Assembly (NCBI RefSeq): GCF_014138625.1
Contig: NZ_JACJHY010000001.1
Span: 310,001-374,000 of the forward strand
Reading direction: 5' to 3'
DNA length: 64,000 bases
From: Aminobacter ciceronei
GTDB taxonomy: Bacteria > Pseudomonadota > Alphaproteobacteria > Rhizobiales > Rhizobiaceae
The notes below the pieces were generated by a model. That model searched no databases and was not told the DNA's origin. It saw only the letters and a list, made by a program, of their open reading frames with translations. Both the position numbers and the translations under genes were made by a program. This document shows, in pieces, positions 53,761-63,421 of this stretch. Numbering within the stretch: position 1 is the first letter of the stretch; each line of letters opens with the position of its first letter.

Positions 53761-55092
53761 TCAGAACATCCGCCAGGCCATGCCGGCGAGCGCCGCGACG
53801 GCGAGTACGGCGATCATGTTGGCCTTGAAGCGGATCAGCGCCACGCCGGCGGCGACCGCGATGACCGCTGCAACCGCGTCGAAGCTGCCGATTTCAGGTG
53901 CCGGCAGCACGAACGGCCCCCAACCCACCTCGTCGACGTTACCGAACAGGACGTGGAGCCCAAACCACACGGCGAGATTGGCGATGATGCCGACCACTGC
54001 CGCCGTCACCGCCGACAGCGCGCTCGCCAACCAGCGCACATGGCGCACCGTCTCGACATAGGGCGCGCCGACGAAGACCCACAGGAAACACGGCACGAAG
54101 GTGAACCACAGCGTCACCAACGCCCCGCCAATGCCACCGGCCAAGGGCGCCAGTGCCGCAAGCCGAGCGCCGCCGAGGAAGCCGACGAAGACCAGCACCA
54201 GGATCAACGGCCCCGGCGTCGTCTCGGCAAGGCCGAGGCCGGTCAGCATCTCGTCGGGCTTCAGCCAGCCATGCACCTCGACCGCCTGCTGGGCGACATA
54301 GGCAAGCACGGCATAGGCACCGCCAAAGGTCACCGCTGCCATCTTGGAGAAGAAGGTCGCTTCCGCCGTGTAGACGTGGGCCGGACCGAGCGCCTGCCAC
54401 AGGATGATCAGCGGCACGAACCAGATTCCCAGCCAGACGGCGAGCGTGGAGAAGAGCCGCCGCGCGCTGGGCCTTGTCCATTCCGGCATGGCGTAGGCAA
54501 CGTCATCTTCGTCAGCCGCCTCGGCGCCGCTCTGTTGCAGCCCGGCGAGGTGCAGCACCGCGCCGATTGCCGCCGCCGCGACGACGATCAGCGGAAATGG
54601 CAGCTTGAGGAAGGCAATGGCAATGAAGGCCACAATCGCCAGTGCGACCATCGCGCCACCCTTCAGCGCCCGCCTTGACACCTTGATCAACGCCTCGAGC
54701 ACGACGGCAAGCACTGCCGCCTTGAGCCCGAACAGCAGCCCTTGCACCAGCGCGACATGGCCGACGGTGAGGTAGATCGCCGACAATGCGGTGATGACCA
54801 AGGCACCGGGCAGCACGAACAATAGTCCGGCCACCAGACCGCCCCTGATGCCGTGCAGCAGCCAGCCGCAGTAGGTCGCAAGCTGCATCGCCTCGGGTCC
54901 GGGCAGCAGCATGCAATAGTTGAGCGCATGCAGGAAACGCGGCTCGTCGAGCCAGCGTTTCTCGTCGACGAGGATCCTGTGCATCAGCGCGATCTGGCCG
55001 GCCGGCCCACCGAACGACAAGAGCCCGATCCTGGCGAAGGTCCTCGTCGCCTCTCCGAAGGAAGGGTTGGGGCCTGGCAGCGTGGCATCCAT
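53761..55092 (-). CDS. chrA: Chromate transporter, long-chain ChrA
   Basis: A 443-residue CHR-family protein made of two homologous halves. ARIGLLSFGGPAGQIALMH and LPGPEAMQLATYCGW mark the first; AAVTFGGAYAVLAYVAQQAV and LAETTPGPLILVLVFVGFLGG mark the second. About ten membrane helices. It exports chromate from the cytoplasm. The start lies immediately after the stop of the rhodanese-ChrB fusion gene, so the two are co-translated. Confidence 0.94.
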   Translation of the reverse strand: MDATLPGPNPSFGEATRTFARIGLLSFGGPAGQIALMHRILVDEKRWLDEPRFLHALNYCMLLPGPEAMQLATYCGWLLHGIRGGLVAGLLFVLPGALVITALSAIYLTVGHVALVQGLLFGLKAAVLAVVLEALIKVSRRALKGGAMVALAIVAFIAIAFLKLPFPLIVVAAAAIGAVLHLAGLQQSGAEAADEDDVAYAMPEWTRPSARRLFSTLAVWLGIWFVPLIILWQALGPAHVYTAEATFFSKMAAVTFGGAYAVLAYVAQQAVEVHGWLKPDEMLTGLGLAETTPGPLILVLVFVGFLGGARLAALAPLAGGIGGALVTLWFTFVPCFLWVFVGAPYVETVRHVRWLASALSAVTAAVVGIIANLAVWFGLHVLFGNVDEVGWGPFVLPAPEIGSFDAVAAVIAVAAGVALIRFKANMIAVLAVAALAGMAWRMF

Positions 55093-55093
55093 G

Positions 55094-55906
55094 TCAAACC
55101 GCCTTCGCTGGCCAGTTGTGGGTTTCCTGGGTGGCGTAACGGCACCAGCCATAGAGCGCATCATAGAGCGTCATGCCTCTTTCGAGCTGGGCATGATCGT
55201 CGCCTTCGATGGCTGACAGTCCGAGCGACATGGCGAGAAGTCCTGCAGCCTCGGGCTCCATGTCAAGCCGCGCCGTATCCGCAGCCCTGACGATGCGGGC
55301 GAGATGCAGCAGCGGTGGATCCGACAGGCCGAATTCCGCTATGAGTGTGTCGAAGCTGCAGTCGTCGCCACGGTGCGAATAATGCACGTCCTTGATGTCG
55401 AAGGGGATGGCGCCGGTCTCGTCGGCGACGTCCTTGACCCATTCGGCCGAGACGAAGTGGAAAATGGCCAGCGGGTCGATGAAGCGCCTGATCAGCCATG
55501 GACAGGCGATGCGGTCGATCTTCGGCCGGGCCCGCGTCACCCATTCGCTGGGCCATGGCAGCCCCGGCTCGAGGCCTGGTGCCTCGCGCGCCACGACAGG
55601 CCCGCCAGCCGCAAGCCAGGCGTCGATGCCACCTTCCAGCATCAGCGCATCCGCACCGGCGGCGAGCAGCTTGGTCAGCCCGATCTCGCTGACATTATGG
55701 CCATGCGCACAATAGACGACGATGCTCCTCCCCGCCGGAAACTGTGGCAGCCACTCCCCTACCTTCATGTGGTCGCGCCACAACGCACCGGCGATCCGCG
55801 TCGGCGCGGCAGCAAACGCGGCGCGGCGACGCACGTCGACGATCAAAGGACACTTCTCCGTACCGATGAGATGGATCAGTTTTATTGCTGAGATCATTCC
55901 GGGCAT
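55094..55906 (-). CDS. Rhodanese domain fused to ChrB-type chromate resistance domain
   Basis: A 270-residue protein. Residues 1-105 are a rhodanese domain with the active-site loop VVYCAHGHNVSEIG (catalytic Cys). Residues about 125-260 are a ChrB C-terminal-type domain (KIDRIACPWLIRRFIDPLA, FDTLIAEFGL, then LARIVRAADTARLD). ChrB regulates or senses chromate in known chr operons. The DNA-binding N-terminus of classical ChrB is replaced here by rhodanese. GGAGGAAAGACC precedes ATG 55906. It is coupled to chrA downstream. Confidence 0.88.
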   Translation of the reverse strand: MPGMISAIKLIHLIGTEKCPLIVDVRRRAAFAAAPTRIAGALWRDHMKVGEWLPQFPAGRSIVVYCAHGHNVSEIGLTKLLAAGADALMLEGGIDAWLAAGGPVVAREAPGLEPGLPWPSEWVTRARPKIDRIACPWLIRRFIDPLAIFHFVSAEWVKDVADETGAIPFDIKDVHYSHRGDDCSFDTLIAEFGLSDPPLLHLARIVRAADTARLDMEPEAAGLLAMSLGLSAIEGDDHAQLERGMTLYDALYGWCRYATQETHNWPAKAV

Positions 55907-56018
55907 GGTCTTTCCTCCGCACAACATCGCGAAGGCGGAGCTTGGGCCCTTCGGCCTCACGGGGAGTCCACCATGCCCCCGATATGTGAAGTCTATTTGA
56001 AAGCGTCGACAGGTTCAA

Positions 56019-56783
56019 TCATCTCAGCACGCCGTCGAGTGCCGGCAGGCCGATGATCGCGGCGGTGGCGATCAGGCCGTAGCAGATGCGCCGGAAGGTT
56101 GCCTCGTTGGCGCGACTGAACAGGCGCGAGCCGATATAGAGGCCGATTGCGAAGGTCGGCCCGATGGTCAGCGACAGCCCAACCGTCTCCCAGGTCAGCA
56201 GGCCGGCAATGAGGTAGCTGGTGATCGACAGCACACTCGATATGGCGAAATAGAGCACGATGTTGGCCCGCACCGTCAGCGGCGGGATGGCGCCGCCGAG
56301 CCAGTAGGCGACGACGGGTGGCCCGCCGACCTGGGCAGCGCCCGAAAACACCCCCGAGGTCATGCCGACCGCCGCCGTCAGGCTGGCATGCGGGCGGCCG
56401 TGATAGCGCCAGCCCGACATCAGGAGCGCCAGCAGCCCGGCAACGATGGCGACGATCGCCCAGCGGATCATGACGCCGTCGACATGGGTGAGCAGGTAAG
56501 TGCCGCTGGGCACGCCAATCATCGCCCCCAGCGCCATAACCCCGACATTGCCGCGGTCAGCGCTGCGCCACGCCTTGGGGATCAGCCCCGGCGTCAGCAC
56601 CAGGTCGACGATCAAGAGCAACGGCACGGCAAGCTTGGCGCCAATCAGCGCGCTTGCCACCGGCACGAAGATCAGCGCTCCGCCAAAACCCGAGAAGCCG
56701 CGCGCGCAACCGGCAACGAAGGCGGCAATGACCAGCACCACGATGGTACCAGTCGAAAGCTGGAGCGGGAGAATTTCGTACAT
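56019..56783 (-). CDS. TauE/SafE-family sulfite/organosulfonate exporter-like protein
   Basis: A 254-residue membrane protein with about eight helices, of the TauE/SafE (TSUP) family: GCARGFSGFGGALIFVPVAS is the first half signature and GMTSGVFSGAAQVGGPPVVAYWL the second. Family members export sulfite, sulfoacetate or related anions. The gene lies 112 bp upstream of the rhodanese-ChrB gene on the same strand. Oxyanion or sulfur handling could be shared, but that link is inference. Confidence 0.9.
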   Translation of the reverse strand: MYEILPLQLSTGTIVVLVIAAFVAGCARGFSGFGGALIFVPVASALIGAKLAVPLLLIVDLVLTPGLIPKAWRSADRGNVGVMALGAMIGVPSGTYLLTHVDGVMIRWAIVAIVAGLLALLMSGWRYHGRPHASLTAAVGMTSGVFSGAAQVGGPPVVAYWLGGAIPPLTVRANIVLYFAISSVLSITSYLIAGLLTWETVGLSLTIGPTFAIGLYIGSRLFSRANEATFRRICYGLIATAAIIGLPALDGVLR

Positions 56784-57052
56784 GATGAACTTGTCGGCTT
56801 AGTTACTTGAGCTCGGCCTGATACAGGCTTGGCAGCATAAGTGCGAGCAGCCACAGCGGCGCCAACAGCGAGCCAGCCCCAAAACCGGTGCGGCGGTTGC
56901 ACTTTTTGCCGCCTTCCGATATAGAGCCGCCACCCGCGTAGACACCCTTGGAGGCAACGCGGCGGAAGGCCGCCTCACCCGGCGGCTTTCGACGTTTACG
57001 GATCAGGCTTCATGCCCGCCGTAGGCGCTCCATACAACCGAAAGGAAATGCC

Positions 57053-57664
57053 ATGAGCGAAACATACGAGCTCAAGGCCGAAGCACGCGAACTGGTCGGT
57101 AAGGGGTCCGCCCGTGAAGTTCGTCGCAACGGCAAAGTGCCTGCAGTCATTTACGGCGACAAGCAGCCTCCCCTGGCCATCGCCCTGTCCTACAAGGACA
57201 TCTTCTACAAGATCCATGGCGGCGGCTTCCTGACGACCGTGGCGACGATCGACGTCGACGGCAAGAAGATCAAGGTCCTGCCGAAGGACTACCAGCTTGA
57301 TCCGGTCCGCGACTTCCCGATGCATGTCGACTTCCTGCGCGTTGGCGCAAACACCGAAGTCAACGTCCAGGTTCCGGTTCACTTCATCAATGAAGAGAAG
57401 TCGCCAGGCCTCAAGCGCGGTGGTGCGCTGAACATCGTCCGTCACGAGGTCGAGTTCCACTGCCCGGCCAACGCGATCCCCGAGTTCATCACCGTCGATC
57501 TCGACGGCGTCGACATCGGCGATTCGATCCACATCTCGGCCGTCAAACTGCCGAAGGGCGTGAAGCCCGTCATCTCCGACCGCGACTTCACCATCGCAAC
57601 GATCGCCGGCACCTCGGCATCGAAGTCGGAAGAAGGCGCAACCGAGGCTGCCTCCGAGGCATAA
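57053..57664 (+). CDS. rplY: 50S ribosomal protein L25 (Ctc type)
   Basis: A 203-residue L25/Ctc protein: a 5S rRNA-binding N-terminal domain ([17 protein letters not shown]) plus the CTC beta-barrel ([21 protein letters not shown]) and an acidic Ala/Glu/Ser tail. Part of the large ribosomal subunit. AAGGAAA precedes ATG 57053. The upstream 170 bp contain GGCGGAAGGCCGCC-type hairpins and may be a structured leader. It is followed by pth, as in most alphaproteobacteria. Confidence 0.97.
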   Translation: MSETYELKAEARELVGKGSAREVRRNGKVPAVIYGDKQPPLAIALSYKDIFYKIHGGGFLTTVATIDVDGKKIKVLPKDYQLDPVRDFPMHVDFLRVGANTEVNVQVPVHFINEEKSPGLKRGGALNIVRHEVEFHCPANAIPEFITVDLDGVDIGDSIHISAVKLPKGVKPVISDRDFTIATIAGTSASKSEEGATEAASEA

Positions 57665-57691
57665 TCGGCGCATACCCGGAGATCCCGACAC

Positions 57692-58429
57692 ATGCTGCTC
57701 TTTGCAGGTCTCGGCAATCCGGGTACGCAATACCAGAACAACCGGCACAATGTCGGCTTCATGGCGGCGGACGCAATTGCCCGCCGCCATTCGTTTTCGC
57801 CCTGGACGAAGAAGTTCAAGGGCATGGTCGCTGAGGGCAATATCGCCGGCGAGAAGATCGTCCTGATCAAGCCTCAGACCTTCATGAACCTGTCCGGCCA
57901 GTCGGTCGGCGAGGCCATGCGCTTCTACAAGCTCGCCCCTGCCGATCTCACCGTCTTCTATGACGAACTCGACCTCGTTGCCGGCAAGGTGAGGGTCAAG
58001 GTTGGCGGCGGCGCCGGCGGCCACAACGGCATCCGCTCCATCGACCAGCACATCGCCAGGGATTATCGCCGCGTCCGCATCGGCATAGGCCATCCTGGCG
58101 TCAAGGAGATGGTCCACGGCCACGTGCTCGGCGACTTCGCCAAGGCCGACAAGGAGTGGCTAGATGTTCTCCTCGACCTTCTGGCCGACAGCGCCGATCT
58201 TTTGACCAAGGGCGATGACAACGGCTTCATGAACAAGGTTACCATCGGGCTACGCGACAAGCTTCAGCCGACTGGTACGAACGACGCGCCACCGCCGAAG
58301 GCCGCCAAACCGCAGGCGCCGAAGGCCCAGAGCCACATTCGCCAGGCCCGACCGAACCAGCCTGCCGTCAAGGTTCCCGAGACCGGGCCGATGGCAGCCA
58401 TGCTGAAGAAGCTGCTCGGCAAGGAATAG
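57692..58429 (+). CDS. pth: Peptidyl-tRNA hydrolase
   Basis: A 245-residue Pth. [20 protein letters not shown] contains the catalytic His, VFYDELDL the Asp, and [13 protein letters not shown] the tRNA-acceptor loop. It recycles tRNAs from drop-off peptidyl-tRNAs. It has a C-terminal extension of about 50 residues, rich in Pro, Ala and Lys and ending [17 protein letters not shown], known from other Rhizobiales as far as I recall. A decayed copy of the last 27 codons lies about 70 bp downstream. Confidence 0.97.
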   Translation: MLLFAGLGNPGTQYQNNRHNVGFMAADAIARRHSFSPWTKKFKGMVAEGNIAGEKIVLIKPQTFMNLSGQSVGEAMRFYKLAPADLTVFYDELDLVAGKVRVKVGGGAGGHNGIRSIDQHIARDYRRVRIGIGHPGVKEMVHGHVLGDFAKADKEWLDVLLDLLADSADLLTKGDDNGFMNKVTIGLRDKLQPTGTNDAPPPKAAKPQAPKAQSHIRQARPNQPAVKVPETGPMAAMLKKLLGKE

Positions 58430-58475
58430 ACTGCACCTCCAGCGAGCGTTAGACTTGATGGTCGCCGCCATCGTG

Positions 58476-58582
58476 CCTGCGCGATAAGCTGCAGCCGAGC
58501 CCGACCGAACCAGCCTGTGGTCAAGCTTCCAGAGACCGGCCCCATGGCTGTGATGCTGAAGAAGCTGCTCGGCAAGGACTGA
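58476..58582 (+). pseudogene. Decayed duplicate of the pth 3' end
   Basis: From 58499 one frame reads ARPNQPVVKLPETGPMAVML then KKLLGKD and stop, 23 of 27 residues identical to the end of pth (58346-58429). Just upstream, in another frame, LRDKLQP matches an earlier pth segment, so a stretch between them was deleted. It is too short and out of frame to be functional. It lies between pth and the RibD-fold gene. Confidence 0.85.
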
Positions 58583-58676
58583 GGGGCCATCGGATTCGCC
58601 CGGCCAGTGAAAGTCCCCTGACACAAGACGACCAGCCGCAATGATAGAACCCATCCCTGACAACAGGGAGCAGATC

Positions 58677-59219
58677 ATGGCGACAACAGGCATTGACGAC
58701 GTCATCTACATGTTCGCGATGTCGCTTGATGGCTTCATTGCCCGCGAGGACGGCACGTTCGACTGGCTCGACAACTTTCCACCTGATGACGATTACGACA
58801 TTTCCGGCTTCATGGCGTCACTGAGCGGCATCGTCATGGGCCGCGCCACCTATGATATCGTCCGCCGTGAACCGGAGTGGACCTACGCCAAATACCCTTG
58901 CCTGGTGGCTACCTCGCGCCCGCTCGACAATCTGCCCGAGAACGCAGCAGCCATGGTCGGCGCGCCAGCCGAAATGCTTGCCAATCTTCGCGCGCGGGGC
59001 GCCACGGGCCGCATCTGGCTGCTCGGCGGAGGCGATTTGGCCCGCCAGTTCATGGATGCCGGCCTGCTCGACACAATCGAGATCGGCACCATCCCCATAA
59101 TCCTCGGATCAGGCTTACGGGCTTTCGGCGGCAGACAGGCAGATCGCTGGCTTGATCTCGCCTTTGCGAAGCCCTTGGCCAACGGCGCAGTGCATGCGCA
59201 ATACCGCGTGCGACGCTGA
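58677..59219 (+). CDS. Dihydrofolate reductase/RibD C-terminal-fold protein
   Basis: A 180-residue protein of the RibD C-terminal/DHFR-like family. IYMFAMSLDGFIAREDGTFDW and SGIVMGRATYDIV, with the GRIWLLGGGDLARQFMDAGLLD nucleotide-binding segment split at residue 117-138. Members reduce pterin or flavin-type substrates with NADPH; the actual substrate is unknown. AGGGAG precedes ATG 58677. It interrupts the usual pth-ychF order and directly follows the pth-tail remnant, so it may be an insertion. Confidence 0.88.
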   Translation: MATTGIDDVIYMFAMSLDGFIAREDGTFDWLDNFPPDDDYDISGFMASLSGIVMGRATYDIVRREPEWTYAKYPCLVATSRPLDNLPENAAAMVGAPAEMLANLRARGATGRIWLLGGGDLARQFMDAGLLDTIEIGTIPIILGSGLRAFGGRQADRWLDLAFAKPLANGAVHAQYRVRR

Positions 59220-59293
59220 AAGACTTGACGATCTTAGGCCCTATCGCCCATAGCCCTGAGCAAATTCCGATTTCCCGATAGGACCAAAAGACC

Positions 59294-60397
59294 ATGGGTT
59301 TCAAATGCGGCATCGTCGGCCTGCCCAACGTTGGCAAATCGACGCTTTTCAACGCGCTGACGCGCACGGCTGCCGCCCAGGCGGCGAATTACCCCTTCTG
59401 CACCATCGAGCCGAACACCGGCGAGGTCGCGGTGCCGGACCCGCGCCTCAAGCAGCTGGCCAACATCGCCAAGTCGAAGGAGATCATTCCGACCCGCATC
59501 TCCTTCGTCGACATCGCCGGCCTGGTGCGCGGCGCCTCCAAGGGTGAAGGCCTGGGCAACCAGTTCCTGGCCAACATCCGCGAGGTCGACGCCATCGTGC
59601 ATGTGCTGCGCTGCTTCGAGGACGACGACATCACCCATGTCGAGGGCCGCATCGACCCTGTCGCCGACGCCGAGACGGTCGAGACCGAGCTGATGCTCGC
59701 CGACCTCGAAAGCCTCGAGCGCCGTATCGTGCAGTTCCGCAAGCGCGGCGCCAGCAAGGACAAGGAAGCGACAACCGTGCTGCCGATGATGGAGCAGGCG
59801 CTGGCGCTGCTCCAGGACGGCAAGCCGGCGCGCCTGCTGCTCAAGGGCATATCAGCCGAAGACCTGGCCATCCTGCAGGGCCTGAACCTTCTGACTTCGC
59901 ACCCGGTGCTCTATGTCTGCAACGTCGCCGAAAGCGATGCCGCGACCGGCAACGAACACACCGCAGCCGTCCAGAAGATGGCCGAGGCGCAGGGCGCCGG
60001 CGTCGTCATCATCTCGGCGGCCATCGAGGCCGAGGTGGCGCAGCTGCCCGACGAGGAAGCTCAGGAATTCCTGGCCGACATGGGGCTCGACGAGCCGGGC
60101 CTCGATAAGCTCATCCGCGCCGGCTACGAGCTGTTGCACCTCATCACCTACTTCACCGTGGGTCCGAAGGAGACGCGCGCCTGGACCGTGCACAAGGGTG
60201 CCAAGGCACCCCAGGCCGCCGGCGTCATCCACACCGACTTCGAACGCGGTTTCATCCGCGCCCAGACCATCGCCTTCAACGACTTCGTCACCCTCGGCGG
60301 CGAAGTCCCTGCCAAGGAAGCCGGCAAGGCACGCGACGAAGGCAAGGAATATGTCGTCCAGGACGGCGACGTAATGCTGTTCAAGTTCAACACCTGA
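59294..60397 (+). CDS. ychF: Redox-regulated ATPase YchF (Obg family)
   Basis: A 367-residue Obg-family P-loop protein. G1 is [10 protein letters not shown]3 region [17 protein letters not shown], and G4 reads NVAE rather than NKxD, typical for YchF/OLA1, which prefer ATP. The C-terminal TGS domain is [20 protein letters not shown]. It binds ribosomes and regulates oxidative stress responses. A long intrinsic terminator follows. Confidence 0.97.
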   Translation: MGFKCGIVGLPNVGKSTLFNALTRTAAAQAANYPFCTIEPNTGEVAVPDPRLKQLANIAKSKEIIPTRISFVDIAGLVRGASKGEGLGNQFLANIREVDAIVHVLRCFEDDDITHVEGRIDPVADAETVETELMLADLESLERRIVQFRKRGASKDKEATTVLPMMEQALALLQDGKPARLLLKGISAEDLAILQGLNLLTSHPVLYVCNVAESDAATGNEHTAAVQKMAEAQGAGVVIISAAIEAEVAQLPDEEAQEFLADMGLDEPGLDKLIRAGYELLHLITYFTVGPKETRAWTVHKGAKAPQAAGVIHTDFERGFIRAQTIAFNDFVTLGGEVPAKEAGKARDEGKEYVVQDGDVMLFKFNT

Positions 60398-60425
60398 TCG
60401 CCTGGCTCCACCTCATGCGCCTTCG

Positions 60426-60468
60426 AAAAGCCCCGCATTGCGGGCCCGCATTGCGGGGCTTTTCTTTT
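60426..60468 (+). terminator. Intrinsic terminator of ychF
   Basis: AAAAGCCCCGCA pairs with TGCGGGGCTTTT around a loop that includes GCGGGCCCGC, followed by CTTTT. A strong terminator 29 bp after the stop. Confidence 0.93.
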
Positions 60469-60559
60469 GGCAATGAGACCGTCCGATCACCCGGCCTTTG
60501 CAAGCCCGCTTTTCAGTCTGCGCCCTTGCAGCGTTAACCTTTTGCTAACCAAGCCTGAC

Positions 60560-60665
60560 TAGGGTCGCCTGGAGATTTGCAGATCGTCTCCACCTTTGAC
60601 CACGGATGTACTGGCACTGGATGTTGAGACGCTAGAGAAAGGTCGGGGGCATCTCGGCCTTTTTT
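60560..60665 (+). ncRNA. Candidate small RNA with intrinsic terminator
   Basis: In the 470-bp gap after ychF, a possible promoter (TTAACC, 17 bp, GACTAG at 60534-60562) is followed by a TGGAGA/TCTCCA hairpin (60570-60592). About 50 nt on comes a clear terminator, AAAGGTCG/CGGCCTTT (60638-60662, one G-U) with a T-run. No credible protein fits the interval. A short RNA of about 100 nt would explain the otherwise orphan terminator. The promoter call is weak. Confidence 0.35.
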
Positions 60666-60867
60666 GTTTGTCCAGGATGGCGACGTCATTCGGCCAAATC
60701 CAGCACTTGGACCGGCTCGAGGCTCTCTCCTCTTCAGGCAGCCTCATCACCAGCGTTGGACACGATCAACTGGATTGTTCTCGACGGCTCAGCTGCGAAT
60801 ACCTATCTGCGCCCAAGCGACACGGCGGCGATGCTGCCCGCGCAGCAATTGTCTCTTGAGGGGCCGG

Positions 60868-61665
60868 ATGACACAGCACGCACATGTCGAGATGGATCTT
60901 CCCGCGTTGCTGCGCGAGGCACTGGCGAGTTACAGCTGGGACCGGCAGACCATCGGCCATTCGAATGCCGGCGTGTTCAAGCTTGCGGCTGCCGGCAAGC
61001 CGACACTGTTCCTCAAGGCCGAGGCGACAGGCGACTTCGCCGAACTGCCCGACGAGGTGGCGCGCCTGCGCTGGCTGGGTGGCCAGGACATCCCCTGCCC
61101 TGAGGTCTTGGCTTTCGAGACTCACGCCGGAACGCACTGGCTGCTGATGACAGCCGTCGCCGGACAAGACCTCGTTTCGCACGAGGTTCCCCCAGAGCAG
61201 GCTGTCGCCATCATGGCCAACGCCCTGCGCCGGCTGCATGCACTCGACATCGCCTCCTGCCCCTTCGATCACAGGCTTTCGGCACGCATCGAGGTTGCCC
61301 GGACGCGCATGGTAGCGGGCGTGGTCGACGTCGAGGACTTCGACGACGAATGGCTGGGCCAGCCCGCCGAAGTCGTGTTCGAGCAACTGCTGGCGCGCCG
61401 GCCCGCCGGCAAGGAAGACCTTGTCGTCACCCATGGCGACGCGTCGATGCCCAATTTCATCGCCGATGGCGGCCGCTTCTCCGGCTTCATCGACTGCAGT
61501 CGGCTCGGCGTCGCCGACCGCTGCCAGGATCTCGGCATTCTCTGCTGGAGCATCCACTTCAATCTCGGCCAGCAATGGGTGGCGCCGTTTCTGGAACGCT
61601 ACGGCCTGCCGGACGCCGAACCGGCGCGGCTCGCATACTACCAACTGCTCGACGAGTTCTTCTGA
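60868..61665 (+). CDS. Aminoglycoside O-phosphotransferase, APH(3')-like
   Basis: A 265-residue APH family kinase. VVTHGDASMPNF holds the catalytic Asp (D191), followed by the metal-binding GFIDCSRLGVADRCQDLGIL, very close to the APH(3') consensus. The N-terminal lobe has LFLKAEATGD with the ATP Lys. It phosphorylates the 3'-hydroxyl of kanamycin/neomycin-type drugs in related enzymes. Chromosomal copies occur in rhizobia, so it may be an old intrinsic gene; activity is not proven by sequence. It follows the candidate small RNA. Confidence 0.88.
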   Translation: MTQHAHVEMDLPALLREALASYSWDRQTIGHSNAGVFKLAAAGKPTLFLKAEATGDFAELPDEVARLRWLGGQDIPCPEVLAFETHAGTHWLLMTAVAGQDLVSHEVPPEQAVAIMANALRRLHALDIASCPFDHRLSARIEVARTRMVAGVVDVEDFDDEWLGQPAEVVFEQLLARRPAGKEDLVVTHGDASMPNFIADGGRFSGFIDCSRLGVADRCQDLGILCWSIHFNLGQQWVAPFLERYGLPDAEPARLAYYQLLDEFF

Positions 61666-61899
61666 GCTTGGCGGGACGGCGACGATCTCCTTGATTACCA
61701 TGGAGGACTGCGCCCCAGCCACCTCGGTCGCGGCGCCCGCATGCCCGCCGCACCTTACCGATTTGCAACTTGACGTCGCAGCCGCGCGGGTCTATCGCGC
61801 CTAGGCGCTGGCCCGGCCCTTTCGTGCCCCCGCCGGCACAATCCTTTAACCCCGCCCGCGACCGGGCATGATATCAGCTCCAAATGTGGGAGACCGGCG

Positions 61900-62874
61900 A
61901 TGATCAAGGCATTCGTCGTGGAAAACGATCGTCTGCGCCTTGCAGACTCCATTGCGGCCGCGAAAGACAGCATTGTCTGGGCCGACCTGCTCAACCCGAC
62001 CCGAGAAGAAGAGGCCGAAGTCGAGCAGTGGCTTGGCGTCGGCGTTCCGACGCGCGAGGAGATGGAGGAGATCGAGATCTCGTCCCGGCTCTATGTCGAG
62101 GACGGCGCCTACTTCATGACGGCGACGCTGCCGTCGCAGGCCGACAGCGACGACCCGGTGATGTCGCCGGTCACCTTCGTCCTGCGCCGCAACCTGCTGG
62201 TCACCATCCGCTATCACGAGCCGAAGGCGTTCCTGTCATTCCCTGTGCGCGCCGAGAAGGCGGCAATCGGCTGCACGTCGGGCGAGACCATCCTCGTCGG
62301 GCTGCTGGAGGCGATCGTCGATCGCCTCGCCGACGTGCTGGAACGGGTGTCGCGCGACATCGAGCTGCTGTCGAAAGACATCTTCAACCCGACGGCGACC
62401 AAGGCCTCGAAGCGGGACCGCGACTTTCAGCAGGTCCTCAAGACCCTCGGCCGCAAAGAGTCTCTTACGTCGAACATCCGCGACAGCCTGACCTCGCTGC
62501 AACGCCTGTCCGGCTTCCTCGCCAACGCGCTGGCCCAGGGCAAGAACGGCAAGGACGCCAAGGCACGGGTCAAGACGCTGTCGCGCGACGTGCTGTCGCT
62601 GACCGACCACGCCTCGTTCCTGTCGCAAAAGATCACCTTCCTGCTTGATGCCACGCTCGGCATGATCAACATCGAGCAGAACGGCATCATCAAGATCGTC
62701 TCGGTGGCGGCCGTGGTGTTCCTGCCTCCGACGCTTGTCGCCTCGATCTACGGCATGAACTTCGACCTGATGCCGGAGCTGCGCTGGATGCTCGGCTATC
62801 CCATGGCAATCGGCCTGATGGTCATTTCGGCCGTGCTGCCGTTCTGGTGGTTCCGCCGCCGCGGCTGGCTCTGA
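61900..62874 (+). CDS. corA: CorA-family magnesium/divalent metal transporter
   Basis: A 324-residue CorA/MIT protein. It has an acidic cytosolic N-terminal domain, a long helix (LLEAIVDRLADVLERVSRDI), and two C-terminal membrane helices with the signature YGMNFDLMPEL (G285-M-N287) between them. It forms a pentameric channel for Mg2+ and perhaps Co2+ or Ni2+. It stands 234 bp downstream of the APH gene; the intervening stretch holds no gene I can support. Confidence 0.95.
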   Translation: MIKAFVVENDRLRLADSIAAAKDSIVWADLLNPTREEEAEVEQWLGVGVPTREEMEEIEISSRLYVEDGAYFMTATLPSQADSDDPVMSPVTFVLRRNLLVTIRYHEPKAFLSFPVRAEKAAIGCTSGETILVGLLEAIVDRLADVLERVSRDIELLSKDIFNPTATKASKRDRDFQQVLKTLGRKESLTSNIRDSLTSLQRLSGFLANALAQGKNGKDAKARVKTLSRDVLSLTDHASFLSQKITFLLDATLGMINIEQNGIIKIVSVAAVVFLPPTLVASIYGMNFDLMPELRWMLGYPMAIGLMVISAVLPFWWFRRRGWL

Positions 62875-62956
62875 GCCAATGATTGCCCTGCAGCCGGCCT
62901 TGCGCGCCCCGCGAGGCCGGTCCAAGGTTATCGTACAAGCTTGAACAGGATTGCCG

Positions 62957-63421
62957 ATGCGCAGCAGCAAGACATGGGCCTATGAGGACCTCGCGGAGGG
63001 CGTGATCATCGACCTCGGCAGCAAGACCGTCGTCGCCGAGGAGATCATCGAGTTTGCCTCGGAGTTCGACGCCCAGCTCTTCCACCTCGACGAGGAAGCC
63101 GGCAAGGCGAGCATTCTCGGCGGGCTGGCGGCCTCGGGCTGGCACACCTGCTCGATGTTCATGCGCATGCTGTGCGACGCGCTGCTGCTGAACTCGACCT
63201 CGCAGGGCGCGCCCGGCATCGACTACGCGAAGTGGAAGAAGCCGGTGCTTGCAGGCGACTTGCTTTCCGGCAAACTGACCATCCTGTCGAGCCGCCTGTC
63301 GAAGTCGAAGCCTGGGCTCGGCTTCGTCAGCTGGCGCGCCGAACTGGCCAACCAGAAGGGTGAGCCGGTCTTCGAGCTGGTCAACACCTGCATGTTCCTG
63401 ACCCGCGAGACAGCACAATGA
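62957..63421 (+). CDS. MaoC-family dehydratase, first of a pair
   Basis: A 154-residue single-hotdog MaoC protein. The hydratase-2 catalytic region is FASEFDAQLFHLDEEAGK (D-x4-H with the following Asp), then GGLAASGWHTCSMFMRM. AGGA six bases upstream supports ATG 62957; a TTG two codons earlier is also open. Its stop overlaps the start of a second MaoC gene (ATGA), so the two are co-translated and may form a heterodimer. Substrates are enoyl- or hydroxyacyl-thioesters. Confidence 0.92.
   Translation: MRSSKTWAYEDLAEGVIIDLGSKTVVAEEIIEFASEFDAQLFHLDEEAGKASILGGLAASGWHTCSMFMRMLCDALLLNSTSQGAPGIDYAKWKKPVLAGDLLSGKLTILSSRLSKSKPGLGFVSWRAELANQKGEPVFELVNTCMFLTRETAQ

Noticed and set aside
60596-60859. Short open frame in the gap after ychF
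   Set aside because: It has only a TTG start, no ribosome site, and would run through an intrinsic terminator.
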